Origin: Algoriphagus boseongensis
Lineage (GTDB): Bacteria > Bacteroidota > Bacteroidia > Cytophagales > Cyclobacteriaceae
Direction of reading: 5' to 3'
DNA: 64,000 nucleotides
Assembly: GCF_004362805.1 (NCBI RefSeq)
Contig: NZ_SNYF01000005.1
Coordinates: forward strand, 1,477,676 to 1,541,675
Position numbers and translations under genes: made by a program. Below the pieces are notes generated by a model. That model did not search any database. It saw only the letters and a program-made list of their open reading frames with translations, and had not been told where the DNA came from. Below are positions 44,918 through 53,254 of this stretch, piece by piece. Each line of letters opens with the position of its first letter. Within the stretch, counting starts at the first letter, position 1.

Positions 44918-44963
44918 GCAGTTGGCAGTCGGCAGAAGCCAGTGGGGATTACCAAAAAAAGGT

Positions 44964-45075
44964 CGTCACTGCGAGGAGGCACGACGAAGCAGTCTTTTTG
45001 TAATTATGGATTGCTTCGTGACAGATAATGAAATCTTAATTTAGATAGTCTAGATTTTTGTCACTCGCAATGACG
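44964..45075. repeat. Palindromic intergenic repeat with GCTTCGTG motifs
   Basis: The ends CGTCACTGCGAG (44964-44975) and CTCGCAATGACG (45064-45075) are inverted repeats with one mismatch. Inside, CACGACGAAGCAGTC and GATTGCTTCGTGACAG repeat the pattern inverted. A run of GGCAGT repeats (44919-44940) precedes it. Non-coding; probably a multi-copy dispersed element. Confidence 0.75.
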
Positions 45076-45114
45076 TTCCGTGCCAATTTTTAAATTCAAT
45101 TATACATTTAAAAT

Positions 45115-45143
45115 CCGTCGACTGTGGACTGTCGACCGTTGAC
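45115..45143. repeat. Short repeat related to 34861 (GTCGACTGTGGACTGTCGAC)
   Basis: CCGTCGACTGTGG followed by ACTGTCGACCGTTGAC is a nested palindrome centred on GTCGAC, and shares GTGGACTGT and CCGT-TGAC parts with the repeat at 34861-34925. It ends 10 bp before the ATG at 45154, so it lies in the leader of the HAD gene. Confidence 0.65.
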
Positions 45144-45153
45144 AAAAAGAACC

Positions 45154-45858
45154 ATGCCTATCAAAGTAATCGCCTTCGATGCAGATGACACCCTTTGGGT
45201 GAATGAACCTTTCTTCCGGGAGGCAGAGGAAAAATTCGCCAGCCTTTTGGAAGATTTTATGCCTGAGCATGCCATCATGAAGGAGCTCTATCGAACCGAA
45301 ATCGAAAACCTTCAACTCTATGGCTACGGGATCAAGGGCTTTATGCTTTCATTGATCGAAACGGCCTTGAGAATCTCGGATCACAAAGTTCCTATCACGC
45401 TAATCGATAAAATTCTGGCAATCGGAAAAGAAATGTTGGCTAAACCGGTGGAGCTTTTGCCGGGTGTAGAAGAAGTACTACAGGCACTCAATGGAGACTT
45501 CCGAATCGTGATGGCCACCAAGGGAGACCTGGTCGACCAAGAGAGAAAGCTCAAGAAATCCGGTTTGGAGAAGCACTTCCACCATATCGAAATCATGAGT
45601 GAGAAGCGGGTAGCCGACTATGAAAAACTAATTCGACACCTAGATATCCAGCCTTCTGAGTTTATGATGTTGGGCAATAGCCTCAAATCAGATATTCTTC
45701 CTGTTTTGGAACTGGGGGGTTATGGAATTCATATTCCTTTTCATACGACTTGGATCCATGAGCAAGTCGACCATACGGTGGAGCATGAGCGGTTTTTCAC
45801 TGTGGACAATATTGCTGAAGCTTCTGAATTGCTCAAAAAGATGGGGACTAATTCTTAG
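45154..45858 (+). CDS. HAD-superfamily hydrolase (YjjG-like)
   Basis: A 234-residue protein with HAD motif I VIAFDADDTLWVNEPF (about 5-20), an alpha-helical cap (AEEKFASLLEDFMPEHA to PVELLPGVEEVLQAL), motif II FRIVMATKGDL (Thr about 123), Lys in EIMSEKRVADYEKLI and motif III EFMMLGNSLKSDILPVLELGGYG. It resembles YjjG-type nucleotidases or 2-haloacid-dehalogenase-like phosphatases. ATG at 45154 was chosen because the upstream frame crosses the repeat at 45115. It stands alone between the repeat and the convergent YwqK gene. Confidence 0.87.
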   Translation: MPIKVIAFDADDTLWVNEPFFREAEEKFASLLEDFMPEHAIMKELYRTEIENLQLYGYGIKGFMLSLIETALRISDHKVPITLIDKILAIGKEMLAKPVELLPGVEEVLQALNGDFRIVMATKGDLVDQERKLKKSGLEKHFHHIEIMSEKRVADYEKLIRHLDIQPSEFMMLGNSLKSDILPVLELGGYGIHIPFHTTWIHEQVDHTVEHERFFTVDNIAEASELLKKMGTNS

Positions 45859-45895
45859 GATTTCCCTCTTCCAACCAAATCCGAAATTTGATTCT

Positions 45896-47236
45896 TCAAA
45901 GACTCCGATGGGAGACCACTTTATTGGCTTTCATCAAATACTCCTCTTTTAGTCTTCCGTCAGGATAATATTCCCGATGGTAGCCATCATATTGGCCGTG
46001 GTTCATCTCGGTGTATTTGACTAGGACTCCATTTCGAAATTCTTTTTGAACTCCATGCTTCTTGTAATCTAGAATTTGGTATTCGTAACGAGTGGTATCT
46101 CCATCATAGGCATATTCATAAAAGTACTCTCCTGTTCCGTCATTAAGACGCTGAACTCCGTTTTCATCCCAAAAATTAAGATAGATTGGCTCTTCTTTGC
46201 GACGATCCACCTCTAACTTTTTTGATCCATCGGGATAATACTCGAAATATGGGTTCGTATGATTTCCGTTTTCATCTAAAACAAAGGCATACTTTACCAC
46301 CCCGTTTTCATACCAATAAGTTTGTAATCCTACATTTTTATAAAGCTCTTTCTCTTTCCCCTCGTATTTAAGTTGCCCATTGGGATAATAATTCCGGATT
46401 TCTTTGGTGTCAGAATTTGGAAAAAGCACCTCCTCTTTATCCAAAACTCCATTTTCGTCAAAATAACGCTGCACACCAACTTGAATTCCATTTTCAAAAT
46501 TGAATTCTTTTACAACCACCCCTTCAGGAGAATGAATTTTCATTTTCCCCTCTTTACGATTATTTACAATTTCCACTTCCTTTAGTCCTTGAGCCAAAGG
46601 ATCGAAGGACAGGGCCTTGCCGGAAAAGTTCTTGGGAAAAATTTCACCATTTTGATCCCGAAGGTAGAAATGCGAATTAGCTCTAATATATTCTTCTACT
46701 AGGATGTCAAATCGAGAATTATAAGCATTGATTTCTTGATTTAGGCTTTCAAGATTAAGATCAAACCAAACCTCTTCTTCAGGTTTATTTTTATACCAAT
46801 TTTCAGCTTTTCCCAATAGTTCTAATCCTTTTGAATCCCCTATCCGCTCATAAAACTTCCGGATCTCCGGCATCATATAACCATAGCCATTATCATAGAA
46901 ATAGGAAACACCTCCATTAGAAACATTCCAAGCCCAATAGGAATAAAAATATAATTCCTTGAGTTCTGGGCGGAGTTTTTGGATCAATTGTTCAAACTCT
47001 TCGGATGAATAAAAATGTGGCAGTCCATCAATAATCTTATACAGAAAGTCTTCCTTTTCCAAAGTAAAATAATCTCCAAGAGTCATTCTGGAATAGCCCT
47101 GATCAGGAAAGTCTTTAAGTAATGGCTGCTCTAGCTTTATTTCTTGGGCTGAAAGAGGAAACGAACTCAGTAAAAACCCAAAAAAGAGGAAGCACCAAAG
47201 TGGTAAAAATAAAGGCTGACGAAATATTGAACTCAT
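45896..47236 (-). CDS. Exported YwqK/MORN-repeat protein
   Basis: A 446-residue protein. The start ATG 47236 gives a signal peptide (about 1-31, ending FPLSAQ); a longer frame to 47272 is less likely. The N-terminal 200 residues are of no known family. From about 210 on there are many repeats of about 23 residues with the pattern YYPNGQLKYEG / YYPDGSKKLEV / YYPDGRLKEEY, the MORN_2 repeats of YwqK-type proteins. These form an extended beta-solenoid-like surface. Annotation of such genes as 'antitoxin YwqK' is historic; nothing here points to a toxin. It is the last gene of the minus-strand block, 108 bp behind the PmoA-like gene. Confidence 0.82.
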   Translation of the reverse strand: MSSIFRQPLFLPLWCFLFFGFLLSSFPLSAQEIKLEQPLLKDFPDQGYSRMTLGDYFTLEKEDFLYKIIDGLPHFYSSEEFEQLIQKLRPELKELYFYSYWAWNVSNGGVSYFYDNGYGYMMPEIRKFYERIGDSKGLELLGKAENWYKNKPEEEVWFDLNLESLNQEINAYNSRFDILVEEYIRANSHFYLRDQNGEIFPKNFSGKALSFDPLAQGLKEVEIVNNRKEGKMKIHSPEGVVVKEFNFENGIQVGVQRYFDENGVLDKEEVLFPNSDTKEIRNYYPNGQLKYEGKEKELYKNVGLQTYWYENGVVKYAFVLDENGNHTNPYFEYYPDGSKKLEVDRRKEEPIYLNFWDENGVQRLNDGTGEYFYEYAYDGDTTRYEYQILDYKKHGVQKEFRNGVLVKYTEMNHGQYDGYHREYYPDGRLKEEYLMKANKVVSHRSL

Positions 47237-47344
47237 GGCTCGAAAATACCACGAAGCATATTTATAAAACAATCTTTAGTCAAGAAAAAATAACCTACCA
47301 TTTGGTAGGATTATTTTCTTTCATCTTTCTTCAAACTTTAATTT

Positions 47345-48400
47345 TCACCTCCAATTACCAAACTTTAGCGCTTCCTTATTCATTTCCTGATCATTGGGCT
47401 GATAACCAGAAATGACCAAAATTTCATACTTAAACGTCACCGACTCTCCCGGCTGAAGCTTGAAATCCAAGACATCCTTTCCTCCACTCAATTCTTTTTG
47501 CCCCAAGGGATTGGCGGAGAAAAGACCATAGCCTCTCGCATGCCAATAGGTGGGATAGCCGGGATTGGAAGGATGATCTACAATTGCTACGGTGATAGTT
47601 TCACTTCCAATCTGTCCATTCAAAGTCACCCAAGTTCCTCGGGTTCCCCAGACCTCATCCCCTTCCTTTCCAGCACTGCTTCGATATTTCCCGCTTACTC
47701 CCTCATTATTTAAACTAGCAACCGTGGTTGGAATCCCATTCGCATCCGTGAAAATCTCAGGTTTATTAGAGGGATGCTCCAATTCCCTGGCCACCCGAAT
47801 GGCAAAAACTCCTTCTTTATTATCCTTCATGGAAACCGATAAATCCTGAGCTGTCAGGGTAGTGATTCGGGTAATGCTCCGCTTTTCTCCTTCGGAAGAA
47901 AAGACAAAGCGAGTCTTTTCCTTGAGCAAAATTTTTCCATCTGGCCTGACCCAATCCATTCCAATTTCCAATTCCGCCCCTTTTGGAGTCTCCTTGGCTT
48001 CTAAAATTCCGGTATGAACGATAGTTCCATACTTACTCTTTTGGTCGGCTGGGATTGCATCGGAATTATTCCAAAAATCCAATCCATTTACATCCCCATA
48101 ATTCATCCAGTGACCCACATGATGCGGATGATCCACACGCTCTCCGGCTCTAGGGGCAAGAGGATATCCTCGGGTAATTTCATGACCTCCTGCTGAAATG
48201 ATGGGGTACAAAACTGGCTTGGCCAGACTTTCAGGATAGTAATAACTAGTAAACAACTTTCCATCAATCAGAACTTCCACCTTTTTTTCTCCATCCTTTC
48301 GAACCAATTGGACGGAATTCTTTGCCTTGTTTTGCGCTTGTGTTATCCCTGAAAAAAGGGACAGCAGTATGACTGCCATCCCCCATTGAATTTGCTTCAT
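47345..48400 (-). CDS. Exported PmoA-like (DUF6807) protein
   Basis: A 351-residue protein with a signal peptide (MKQIQWGMAVILLSLFSGITQAQ; start 48400 rather than 48409). The conserved parts are YPIISAGGHEITRGYPLAPRAGERVDHPHHVGHWMNYGDVNGLDFW, with a His-rich patch (DHPHHxGHW), and IVDHPSNPGYPTYWHARGYGLFSANPLG. The family is named from similarity to a 'methane oxygenase PmoA' annotation, but it is unrelated to membrane methane monooxygenase and common in sugar-use clusters next to Gfo/Idh/MocA enzymes. It lies 12 bp behind the Gfo/Idh gene. Function unknown; a sugar-binding or lyase role is conceivable. Confidence 0.82.
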   Translation of the reverse strand: MKQIQWGMAVILLSLFSGITQAQNKAKNSVQLVRKDGEKKVEVLIDGKLFTSYYYPESLAKPVLYPIISAGGHEITRGYPLAPRAGERVDHPHHVGHWMNYGDVNGLDFWNNSDAIPADQKSKYGTIVHTGILEAKETPKGAELEIGMDWVRPDGKILLKEKTRFVFSSEGEKRSITRITTLTAQDLSVSMKDNKEGVFAIRVARELEHPSNKPEIFTDANGIPTTVASLNNEGVSGKYRSSAGKEGDEVWGTRGTWVTLNGQIGSETITVAIVDHPSNPGYPTYWHARGYGLFSANPLGQKELSGGKDVLDFKLQPGESVTFKYEILVISGYQPNDQEMNKEALKFGNWR

Positions 48401-48412
48401 CCGAACCATGAC

Positions 48413-49774
48413 TTAGTATTGGAAAGGCTTTCCTCCGGCCAAAACTTCCTGCTTTTCCTCATCAAAGGTCACAAACTGACCTGTACGCAAAGCAGCTGTG
48501 GTCATGATATTGGCGATGGAATGATTATATCCGGCCATCACGTCGGCATTAGGCTTTTTGCGAGAGCGAACGCACTCCATCCAATTTCGCATATGGGCGG
48601 AAGTCATGTCATCAGCTCCGGTATTTGCTCCGGTTTCTACTTTAACTGCATCACCCAAGGCCATTTCAGGCAAAAGATTTTCTTGCATTCCCATAGCCCT
48701 GGCTTGGTTGGCAGATAGGCCTCCATTTGGAGAAATCCTATTGGTATCCAGGTTCAATTCACCGGCATTGGAATAATAGATTTCTTTGGTTCCCCCTGCA
48801 GAATTGGTGAAGCGTGAGGAGTAAATCACCTGAAAACCCTTGCTTGGATCATTCAAAGGTCCGTAATCAAAGACGGCGGTCATGGTATCAAAATTCTGAC
48901 GACCATCTTTCCAAAGGTAAATTCCTCCATTAGCGGCTACACTTCTGGGGTGCGGAAGATCAGTAAACCAGTGAACGGTATCGATCTGGTGAGCCATCCA
49001 CTGTCCTGGAATGCCGGAGGAATACGGCCAGAACAAACGGAACTCCAAATATTTTCTTGGATCCCATTCGGTTTTGGGACGATTCATCTGATATCGATCC
49101 CAGTCGGTATCTTCCTTTCGGATCTGGCTAACCAAATCCGCTCTTCTCCATCGACCTGGCTGATTCACATTCCAAGTCATCTCCACTGCCACAATATCTC
49201 CAAATTTACCAGCCTTGATAAAGTCATGGGCTTGATGGTAATTGATCCCGCTGCGGCGCTGAGAACCTACCTGAACGATTTTTCCGGTCCGAAGTACAGC
49301 TTCTTTGGCTGCTCTGGCATCAGCCATGGTTTCTGCAAAAGGCTTTTCTACATAGGCATCTCTCCCAGCCTCCACTGCTTCTTTGCAGTGCAAGGCATGC
49401 TGAAAATCGGCAGTGGAAACGATCACTGCGTCGACATCTTTTCGATCATACAATTCATCATTGTTTCGACAAGCCGCGATATCCACTCCTGCTTTGTCTT
49501 TAACATAGGCCAAGCATTCTTCTCTTCTTCTGCTCCAGATATCCGAAACTGCCGTAAACTGAAAGTTCATTTCCTTGGCATGGATTTGCATGGCAGGGAT
49601 CAAGGCTCCCCGACATCGGTCAGAGAAACCAACGATGCCGACATTCACCCGGTCATTGGCACCGAGGATTCGGGAATAGCTTTTTGGAGAAAAGGCCATA
49701 GCGCCAAGGCTTAGACCTGCGGTGGTAAGCGCTGACTTTTTGAGAAAGTCTCTGCGTGATTGATCTGAATTCAT
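48413..49774 (-). CDS. Gfo/Idh/MocA-family oxidoreductase with Tat signal
   Basis: A 453-residue protein. The start at ATG 49774 gives a twin-arginine signal (SRRDFLKKSALTTAGLSLGAMAF); a frame extending to 49924 is unlikely. The Rossmann domain begins VNVGIVGFSDRCRGALIPAM, followed by TAVSDIWS, DAVIVSTADFQHALHCKEAVEAGRDAYVEKPF (the EKP motif with catalytic Lys) and VGSQRRSGINYHQA. The Tat signal fits export of a folded protein with bound NAD(P). Relatives oxidise or reduce sugars, for instance to 3-keto-glycosides. It is in one transcript with the TIM-barrel protein and the PmoA-like protein. Confidence 0.92.
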   Translation of the reverse strand: MNSDQSRRDFLKKSALTTAGLSLGAMAFSPKSYSRILGANDRVNVGIVGFSDRCRGALIPAMQIHAKEMNFQFTAVSDIWSRRREECLAYVKDKAGVDIAACRNNDELYDRKDVDAVIVSTADFQHALHCKEAVEAGRDAYVEKPFAETMADARAAKEAVLRTGKIVQVGSQRRSGINYHQAHDFIKAGKFGDIVAVEMTWNVNQPGRWRRADLVSQIRKEDTDWDRYQMNRPKTEWDPRKYLEFRLFWPYSSGIPGQWMAHQIDTVHWFTDLPHPRSVAANGGIYLWKDGRQNFDTMTAVFDYGPLNDPSKGFQVIYSSRFTNSAGGTKEIYYSNAGELNLDTNRISPNGGLSANQARAMGMQENLLPEMALGDAVKVETGANTGADDMTSAHMRNWMECVRSRKKPNADVMAGYNHSIANIMTTAALRTGQFVTFDEEKQEVLAGGKPFQY

Positions 49775-49958
49775 GGTTTTATGGGTTTTTGTTTGATGTC
49801 GGATGAATATTAGTTGTGAGTTATTGGTTATTGATTTTGGGTTGTCTGAATTTCTACTATTCAATTTTCCTACTTCATTGCAAACTGAGACCGATCCCTG
49901 GGTCTGATGACTGAGACTGACCACTGTTTATTTTCCATGGAGCGGTTAATTGATGGAG

Positions 49959-50852
49959 TTAGAGGGAGGTACTCGCAGTGGTTAATTGCTGAAAGATTTC
50001 CTTTTGCTCACGCAAAGCCAAAATTCGGTCAGTAGGTTGGGTTCGGGCTTCCATCAGAATCCAACCTTCGTAATTCATCTGATTGAATAATCTGAAAAGG
50101 TCTTGATAAGGGTAAGTGCCTACGTTGAATTCCCGAACGTGAACCGTGTCCCCAAACCATTGCTTGACAGAATTGAAGTTGGCTTCCAAACCCGGAGGCA
50201 AAAGGTCCTCCTCGTTGCAGTTCCAGCAAATTTTGACATTGGATTCTGTGACCTGCTCAAAAATCGCCTTCATCACGGGTAGCTCTTGGGTGTATTGCCC
50301 ATGCACTTCCACCCGGATCAACTGCCCAAAATCCTGGGCATATTTTCCGACTTCATTAAAAGAAGCTGCGATTTGGGTGATGGTCTTTTCCTTGGGTACG
50401 TCTGGAGGCAGAAAATTGGGTTTCACCTTGATTCCCGTTGCTCCAATATCATGACAAAGCTCAATGTATGCTTTGGTCCCCTCGATATTCTGCTTGAGCT
50501 TTTCAGGGTCTGGGCTATGGTATTCGTAATTGGACCCATATCCCAAACAAGTCACAGGACTATCCGCAAAGCGCTTTTTGACTTCCTCCCGTTGGGTTTT
50601 CGAAAGGGAAATTTCCACTCCATGCGCATGCTGGGTACGAAGCTCCACTCCCAAAATTCTGGTCTTTTCGCAATTGGAAATTAAGGTAGGCAGATCCCAA
50701 TCCTTGGCCCATTCATAGGTTACCAAGCCAAATTTCATTTTGGGTTCGGCTTGGGAAGCAAGCCCAGCAATACTCGGAAATGCTGCCAAACCCAAGCCGG
50801 CAGCCAAGCTTTTTTGAATAAAGTCCCTTCTGGATAAGTCCTTTGCTATCAT
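49959..50852 (-). CDS. TIM-barrel sugar phosphate isomerase/epimerase-like protein with Tat signal
   Basis: A 297-residue protein with a twin-arginine signal (SRRDFIQKSLAAGLGLAAFPSIAG). The AP-endonuclease-2-like TIM barrel shows FGLVTYEWAKDWDLPTLISNCEKTRILGVELR, GATGIKVKPNFLPPDV, LIRVEVHGQYTQELP (metal-site Glu-His) and VKICWNCNEEDLL, with Glu in WILMEAR. Such proteins accompany Gfo/Idh/MocA oxidoreductases and act on keto-sugars by epimerisation or beta-elimination. Here both appear to be exported. 184 bp separate it from the Gfo/Idh gene; the stretch holds a low-complexity ATTGGTTATTG-rich leader with no gene. Confidence 0.88.
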   Translation of the reverse strand: MIAKDLSRRDFIQKSLAAGLGLAAFPSIAGLASQAEPKMKFGLVTYEWAKDWDLPTLISNCEKTRILGVELRTQHAHGVEISLSKTQREEVKKRFADSPVTCLGYGSNYEYHSPDPEKLKQNIEGTKAYIELCHDIGATGIKVKPNFLPPDVPKEKTITQIAASFNEVGKYAQDFGQLIRVEVHGQYTQELPVMKAIFEQVTESNVKICWNCNEEDLLPPGLEANFNSVKQWFGDTVHVREFNVGTYPYQDLFRLFNQMNYEGWILMEARTQPTDRILALREQKEIFQQLTTASTSL

Positions 50853-50960
50853 CTACTTAAAATAGCCATAAAAAAGGAGGGGAATCTCCCCTATCGCAAA
50901 AATCAACGGAAACGATTGAGAAGCAATGAAAAAGTATTCGCTATAAAATCACATCTAATC

Positions 50961-51488
50961 CTATTCAGAAGCCTTTTTCTGAGGATTATAAGCCCAAACT
51001 TCCATCTCCACTCTTGCCCCAAGGGCTAAGCCATTTACTCCCATTGCCGAACGGGTGGGGTATTTACCTTTCTCGAAGTAGGTCGCATAGACCTGATTGA
51101 AGGCAGGCCACTCGGACATATCGGCCAGCATCACGGTACATTTAAACACATCCTCCAAGCCTAGTCCATGTTGGGCAAGGGTGGCCTGAATTCGCTTAAA
51201 CATCTGGTGCGTTTCGGCCTCTATCCCGCCCGGGACTACACCTGTTCCATTTCCTGCATCTCCAATCTCACCGGATAAATATAGAATATCCCCTACCTGT
51301 ACTGCACTGGAAAAAGGATAGGGAAGTTCGGAAGGAAAAAAGACGGGTTCCTGCATTTTACCTTCAGCTAGTCCCTTTGTCTGAGACGCTTCTTGGTTTG
51401 TGCTTAAAGACTCCTGATTGACAGACTCAGGCTGGCAACTGCTCAAAACAGTAAGAAAAATAAGGAGGATAAGGATAGGGTTTTTCAT
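50961..51488 (-). CDS. RidA/YjgF-family lipoprotein
   Basis: A 175-residue protein with a lipoprotein signal (LTVLSSCQPE, Cys about residue 18) and a 30-residue polar linker (QESLSTNQEASQTK). The RidA domain follows: YPFSSAVQVGDILYLSGEIG, ETHQMFKRIQATLAQHGLGLEDVFKCTVMLADM, YPTRSAMGVNGLALGARVEMEVWAY with the Arg that holds the substrate carboxylate in active RidA enamine/imine deaminases. Export as a lipoprotein is uncommon because RidA normally protects cytosolic PLP enzymes. It is the first gene of the block with the exported TIM-barrel and Gfo/Idh proteins. Confidence 0.88.
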   Translation of the reverse strand: MKNPILILLIFLTVLSSCQPESVNQESLSTNQEASQTKGLAEGKMQEPVFFPSELPYPFSSAVQVGDILYLSGEIGDAGNGTGVVPGGIEAETHQMFKRIQATLAQHGLGLEDVFKCTVMLADMSEWPAFNQVYATYFEKGKYPTRSAMGVNGLALGARVEMEVWAYNPQKKASE

Positions 51489-51502
51489 AAGTAAATTGAA
51501 CG

Positions 51503-51645
51503 TTTTCGGGCTTGGCGAAGGTGGCGATTTTCAACACAAATGTTGATGCGGAGAACCAAACTTTCGGCTACCACAAACCTGTCTGCGGAGCACGAAACCC
51601 CGCCTAATGCAAATGTGCTGTTACCTGCTGGCGTTCTGTCTGTCA
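51503..51645 (-). repeat. Hairpin-rich cassette boundary (attC-like) behind the DUF695-RraB gene
   Basis: Read on the minus strand, directly behind the stop at 51652 come GTAACAGCACATTTGCATTAGGC, the hairpin GCGGGG-TTTCGTG-CTCCGC, a part with GGTTTGTGGTAGCC and AGTTTGGTT, and the palindrome CAACA-TTTG-TGTTG, then CGCCACCTTCGCCAAGCC. I recall similar multi-copy stretches in Bacteroidota genomes behind unrelated genes, which would fit recombination sites of gene cassettes. The exact integron R-box pattern is not matched, so the type is uncertain. Confidence 0.4.
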
Positions 51646-51651
51646 TCATAG

Positions 51652-52539
51652 TTAGTCTTTTTCAATTGAAGTTTCCCAACCGTCATATTCTGCATTTAAT
51701 TCGTTTGCAAGTTTCCATAAATAAATAACGTAGTCGTCAACACTGTTTTGGTCAACCTTGTCAACTCGTTTTAGTTGAAGTCGGTAAGCAAATTCTCCCC
51801 AAGATTTGTCGCTGTATTTACTTACGATTGAGAAATTGTCATTTTTAATTTTCTCTAAAAACTTTTCTCTGTCGCTGTCCGATTTGAAATAAATCCAATG
51901 AAATACCTCTCTTTCTTTTGTCAGTTTGTCTCCGCCTTTTTCTAATTGTTCAATTACTCGTCTGTTCTGAATGCTTTGAAATTGTTGTGGTAAAGGATAG
52001 AGAAAGTCAAAATAGCCGCCCCATTCTTTGTCTTCCTTTGAGCCGAAGTCAAATTGATATTTTGGATAAGCAACCATTACTTCTGAAATTGTCTTGTCGT
52101 AAAGCGTGGTGTCACCAAAATAAAAATACAAATCTCTGTCGCCTGCCGATGTCAGTCGTCCAACGTAAATGGAGTTGTGTTTGGAAATAATTTTGTCAAC
52201 CAAAGCGTCTTCAATGTCGCCAAGCAACTCGCTTTCTTCTTGTGATGAAAGTCCGTCTTCTCGTGGATTATTCATTTTAATGGAAACCCAAACAACATTT
52301 GGTTTGTCTGCCATTGGTGCAACTTTGCGAAGGCCAAGGTCAACAAAGAGTGAACCTAACTTGTCGTTTACATTACTGAAATAAAATTCCCACTCTTCTT
52401 GATGTCCAACTTTTGGTTGAGAAGTAGTTGTCGGTTTTTCAGGGTTTGTCTTACCGAATAATTTGTCAAAAAGTCCCATTGTAAATGCAGTTGTTGTTAT
52501 TGCTAAAATTGTTGTTCCGATTATTATTTTTTTCTTCAT
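51652..52539 (-). CDS. DUF695 - RraB (RNase E inhibitor-like) two-domain protein
   Basis: A 295-residue protein with a short N-terminal hydrophobic stretch (KKKIIIGTTILAITTTAFTMG) that may be a membrane anchor or signal. Residues about 45-180 (WEFYFSNVNDKLGSLFVDLGL, VWVSIKMNNPREDG, VGRLTSAGDRDLYFYFGD) resemble DUF695. About 210-290 (REVFHWIYFKSDSDREKFLEKI, AYRLQLKRVDKVDQNSVDDYVIYLWKLANELNAEYDGWETSI) resembles RraB, known as an inhibitor of RNase E. An anchored RraB-type domain in a Bacteroidota genome is odd. Its codon use (many GAC, TTG) and flanks differ from the neighbours, suggesting lateral arrival. Confidence 0.78.
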   Translation of the reverse strand: MKKKIIIGTTILAITTTAFTMGLFDKLFGKTNPEKPTTTSQPKVGHQEEWEFYFSNVNDKLGSLFVDLGLRKVAPMADKPNVVWVSIKMNNPREDGLSSQEESELLGDIEDALVDKIISKHNSIYVGRLTSAGDRDLYFYFGDTTLYDKTISEVMVAYPKYQFDFGSKEDKEWGGYFDFLYPLPQQFQSIQNRRVIEQLEKGGDKLTKEREVFHWIYFKSDSDREKFLEKIKNDNFSIVSKYSDKSWGEFAYRLQLKRVDKVDQNSVDDYVIYLWKLANELNAEYDGWETSIEKD

Positions 52540-52561
52540 TGTCGTTGTTTGTGTCGTCCGC

Positions 52562-52575
52562 TACCCTTGCGGGTA
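52562..52575. other. Short hairpin upstream of the DUF695-RraB gene
   Basis: TACCC (52562-52566) and GGGTA (52571-52575) enclose TTGC, 23 bp upstream of the cassette-like gene start. It may mark the other cassette border. The remaining 52576-52792 is AT-rich leader of ssb with no gene that I can see. Confidence 0.35.
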
Positions 52576-52792
52576 ACTCATATATAAGCACCACTCAACC
52601 TAATCATTTCTTTTCATTAAAAAAATCCATTTCCAGCATCTAAGGCTATTTTATCCGACAACAAACGAATACAATCGGAAACAAGCGAATAGCTCCCGAC
52701 TCTTTCTTGCGCTTCCTCCCAACTTTGGTCCATCAGTTATCCTCTAGCGGAAATTGTTAAACCAAATCTTTCACACTTATTCTTTTAAAATC

Positions 52793-53176
52793 ATGAACGC
52801 GCTAAGAAACAAAGTTCAACTCATCGGTCGCCTAGGTGACAAAGTAGAAATCAAAACTCTCGAAAATGGTAAAATCGTGGGTAATGTCAACATCGCTACC
52901 AACGAAGTTTACCGAAATGCCAAGGGAGAAAAAATCACCGAAACTACCTGGACCCATCTGGTCATCTGGGGCAAAAACGCAGAAATCCTGGACAAGTACA
53001 CAGACAAAGGTTCGGAGATAGCCATCGAAGGCAAACTCAGCAATCGCAACTACACCGACAAAAACGGGGAGAAAAAATACGTCACAGAAGTGATCGTCAA
53101 TGAAATCCTCCTTTTGGGTGGAAGCAAATCCGAAAAAGCAGCTCTCGAAGAAGCTGAGGCAGATTTGCCTTTTTAA
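52793..53176 (+). CDS. ssb: Single-stranded DNA-binding protein
   Basis: A 127-residue OB-fold protein. ATG at 52793 (MNALRNKVQLIGRLGDKVEI) was chosen over an upstream frame start at 52754. The core (GKIVGNVNIATNEVYRNAKGEK, ETTWTHLVIWGKNAEILDKYTDKGSEIAIEGKLSNRNYTDKNGEKKYVTEV) is that of SSB. The C-terminal tail is short but ends in the acidic tip EADLPF that binds replication partners. It is shorter than the main replicative SSB (about 150-180 residues), so it may be a second, auxiliary SSB. A terminator follows at 53208. Confidence 0.92.
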   Translation: MNALRNKVQLIGRLGDKVEIKTLENGKIVGNVNIATNEVYRNAKGEKITETTWTHLVIWGKNAEILDKYTDKGSEIAIEGKLSNRNYTDKNGEKKYVTEVIVNEILLLGGSKSEKAALEEAEADLPF

Positions 53177-53207
53177 TCAATCATTTGATTTCATCTTTAT
53201 TAAAAGC

Positions 53208-53240
53208 AAAAAGCAGCTGTAAATCTCAGCTGCTTTTTTT
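53208..53240 (+). terminator. Rho-independent terminator of ssb
   Basis: AAAAAGCAGCTG (53208-53219) and CAGCTGCTTTTTTT (53227-53240) with a 7-nt loop. It also faces the convergent gene ending at 53255. Confidence 0.9.
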
Positions 53241-53254
53241 CTTGCCTTAAAAAT

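Noticed and set aside
45896..47236. Toxin-antitoxin system because of the YwqK label
   Set aside because: Only MORN_2-type repeats and a signal peptide are seen; no toxin gene is adjacent, and an exported protein cannot be a classical antitoxin.
48950..49714. 254-codon plus-strand open frame
   Set aside because: It is antisense to the Gfo/Idh oxidoreductase, whose motifs are unmistakable.
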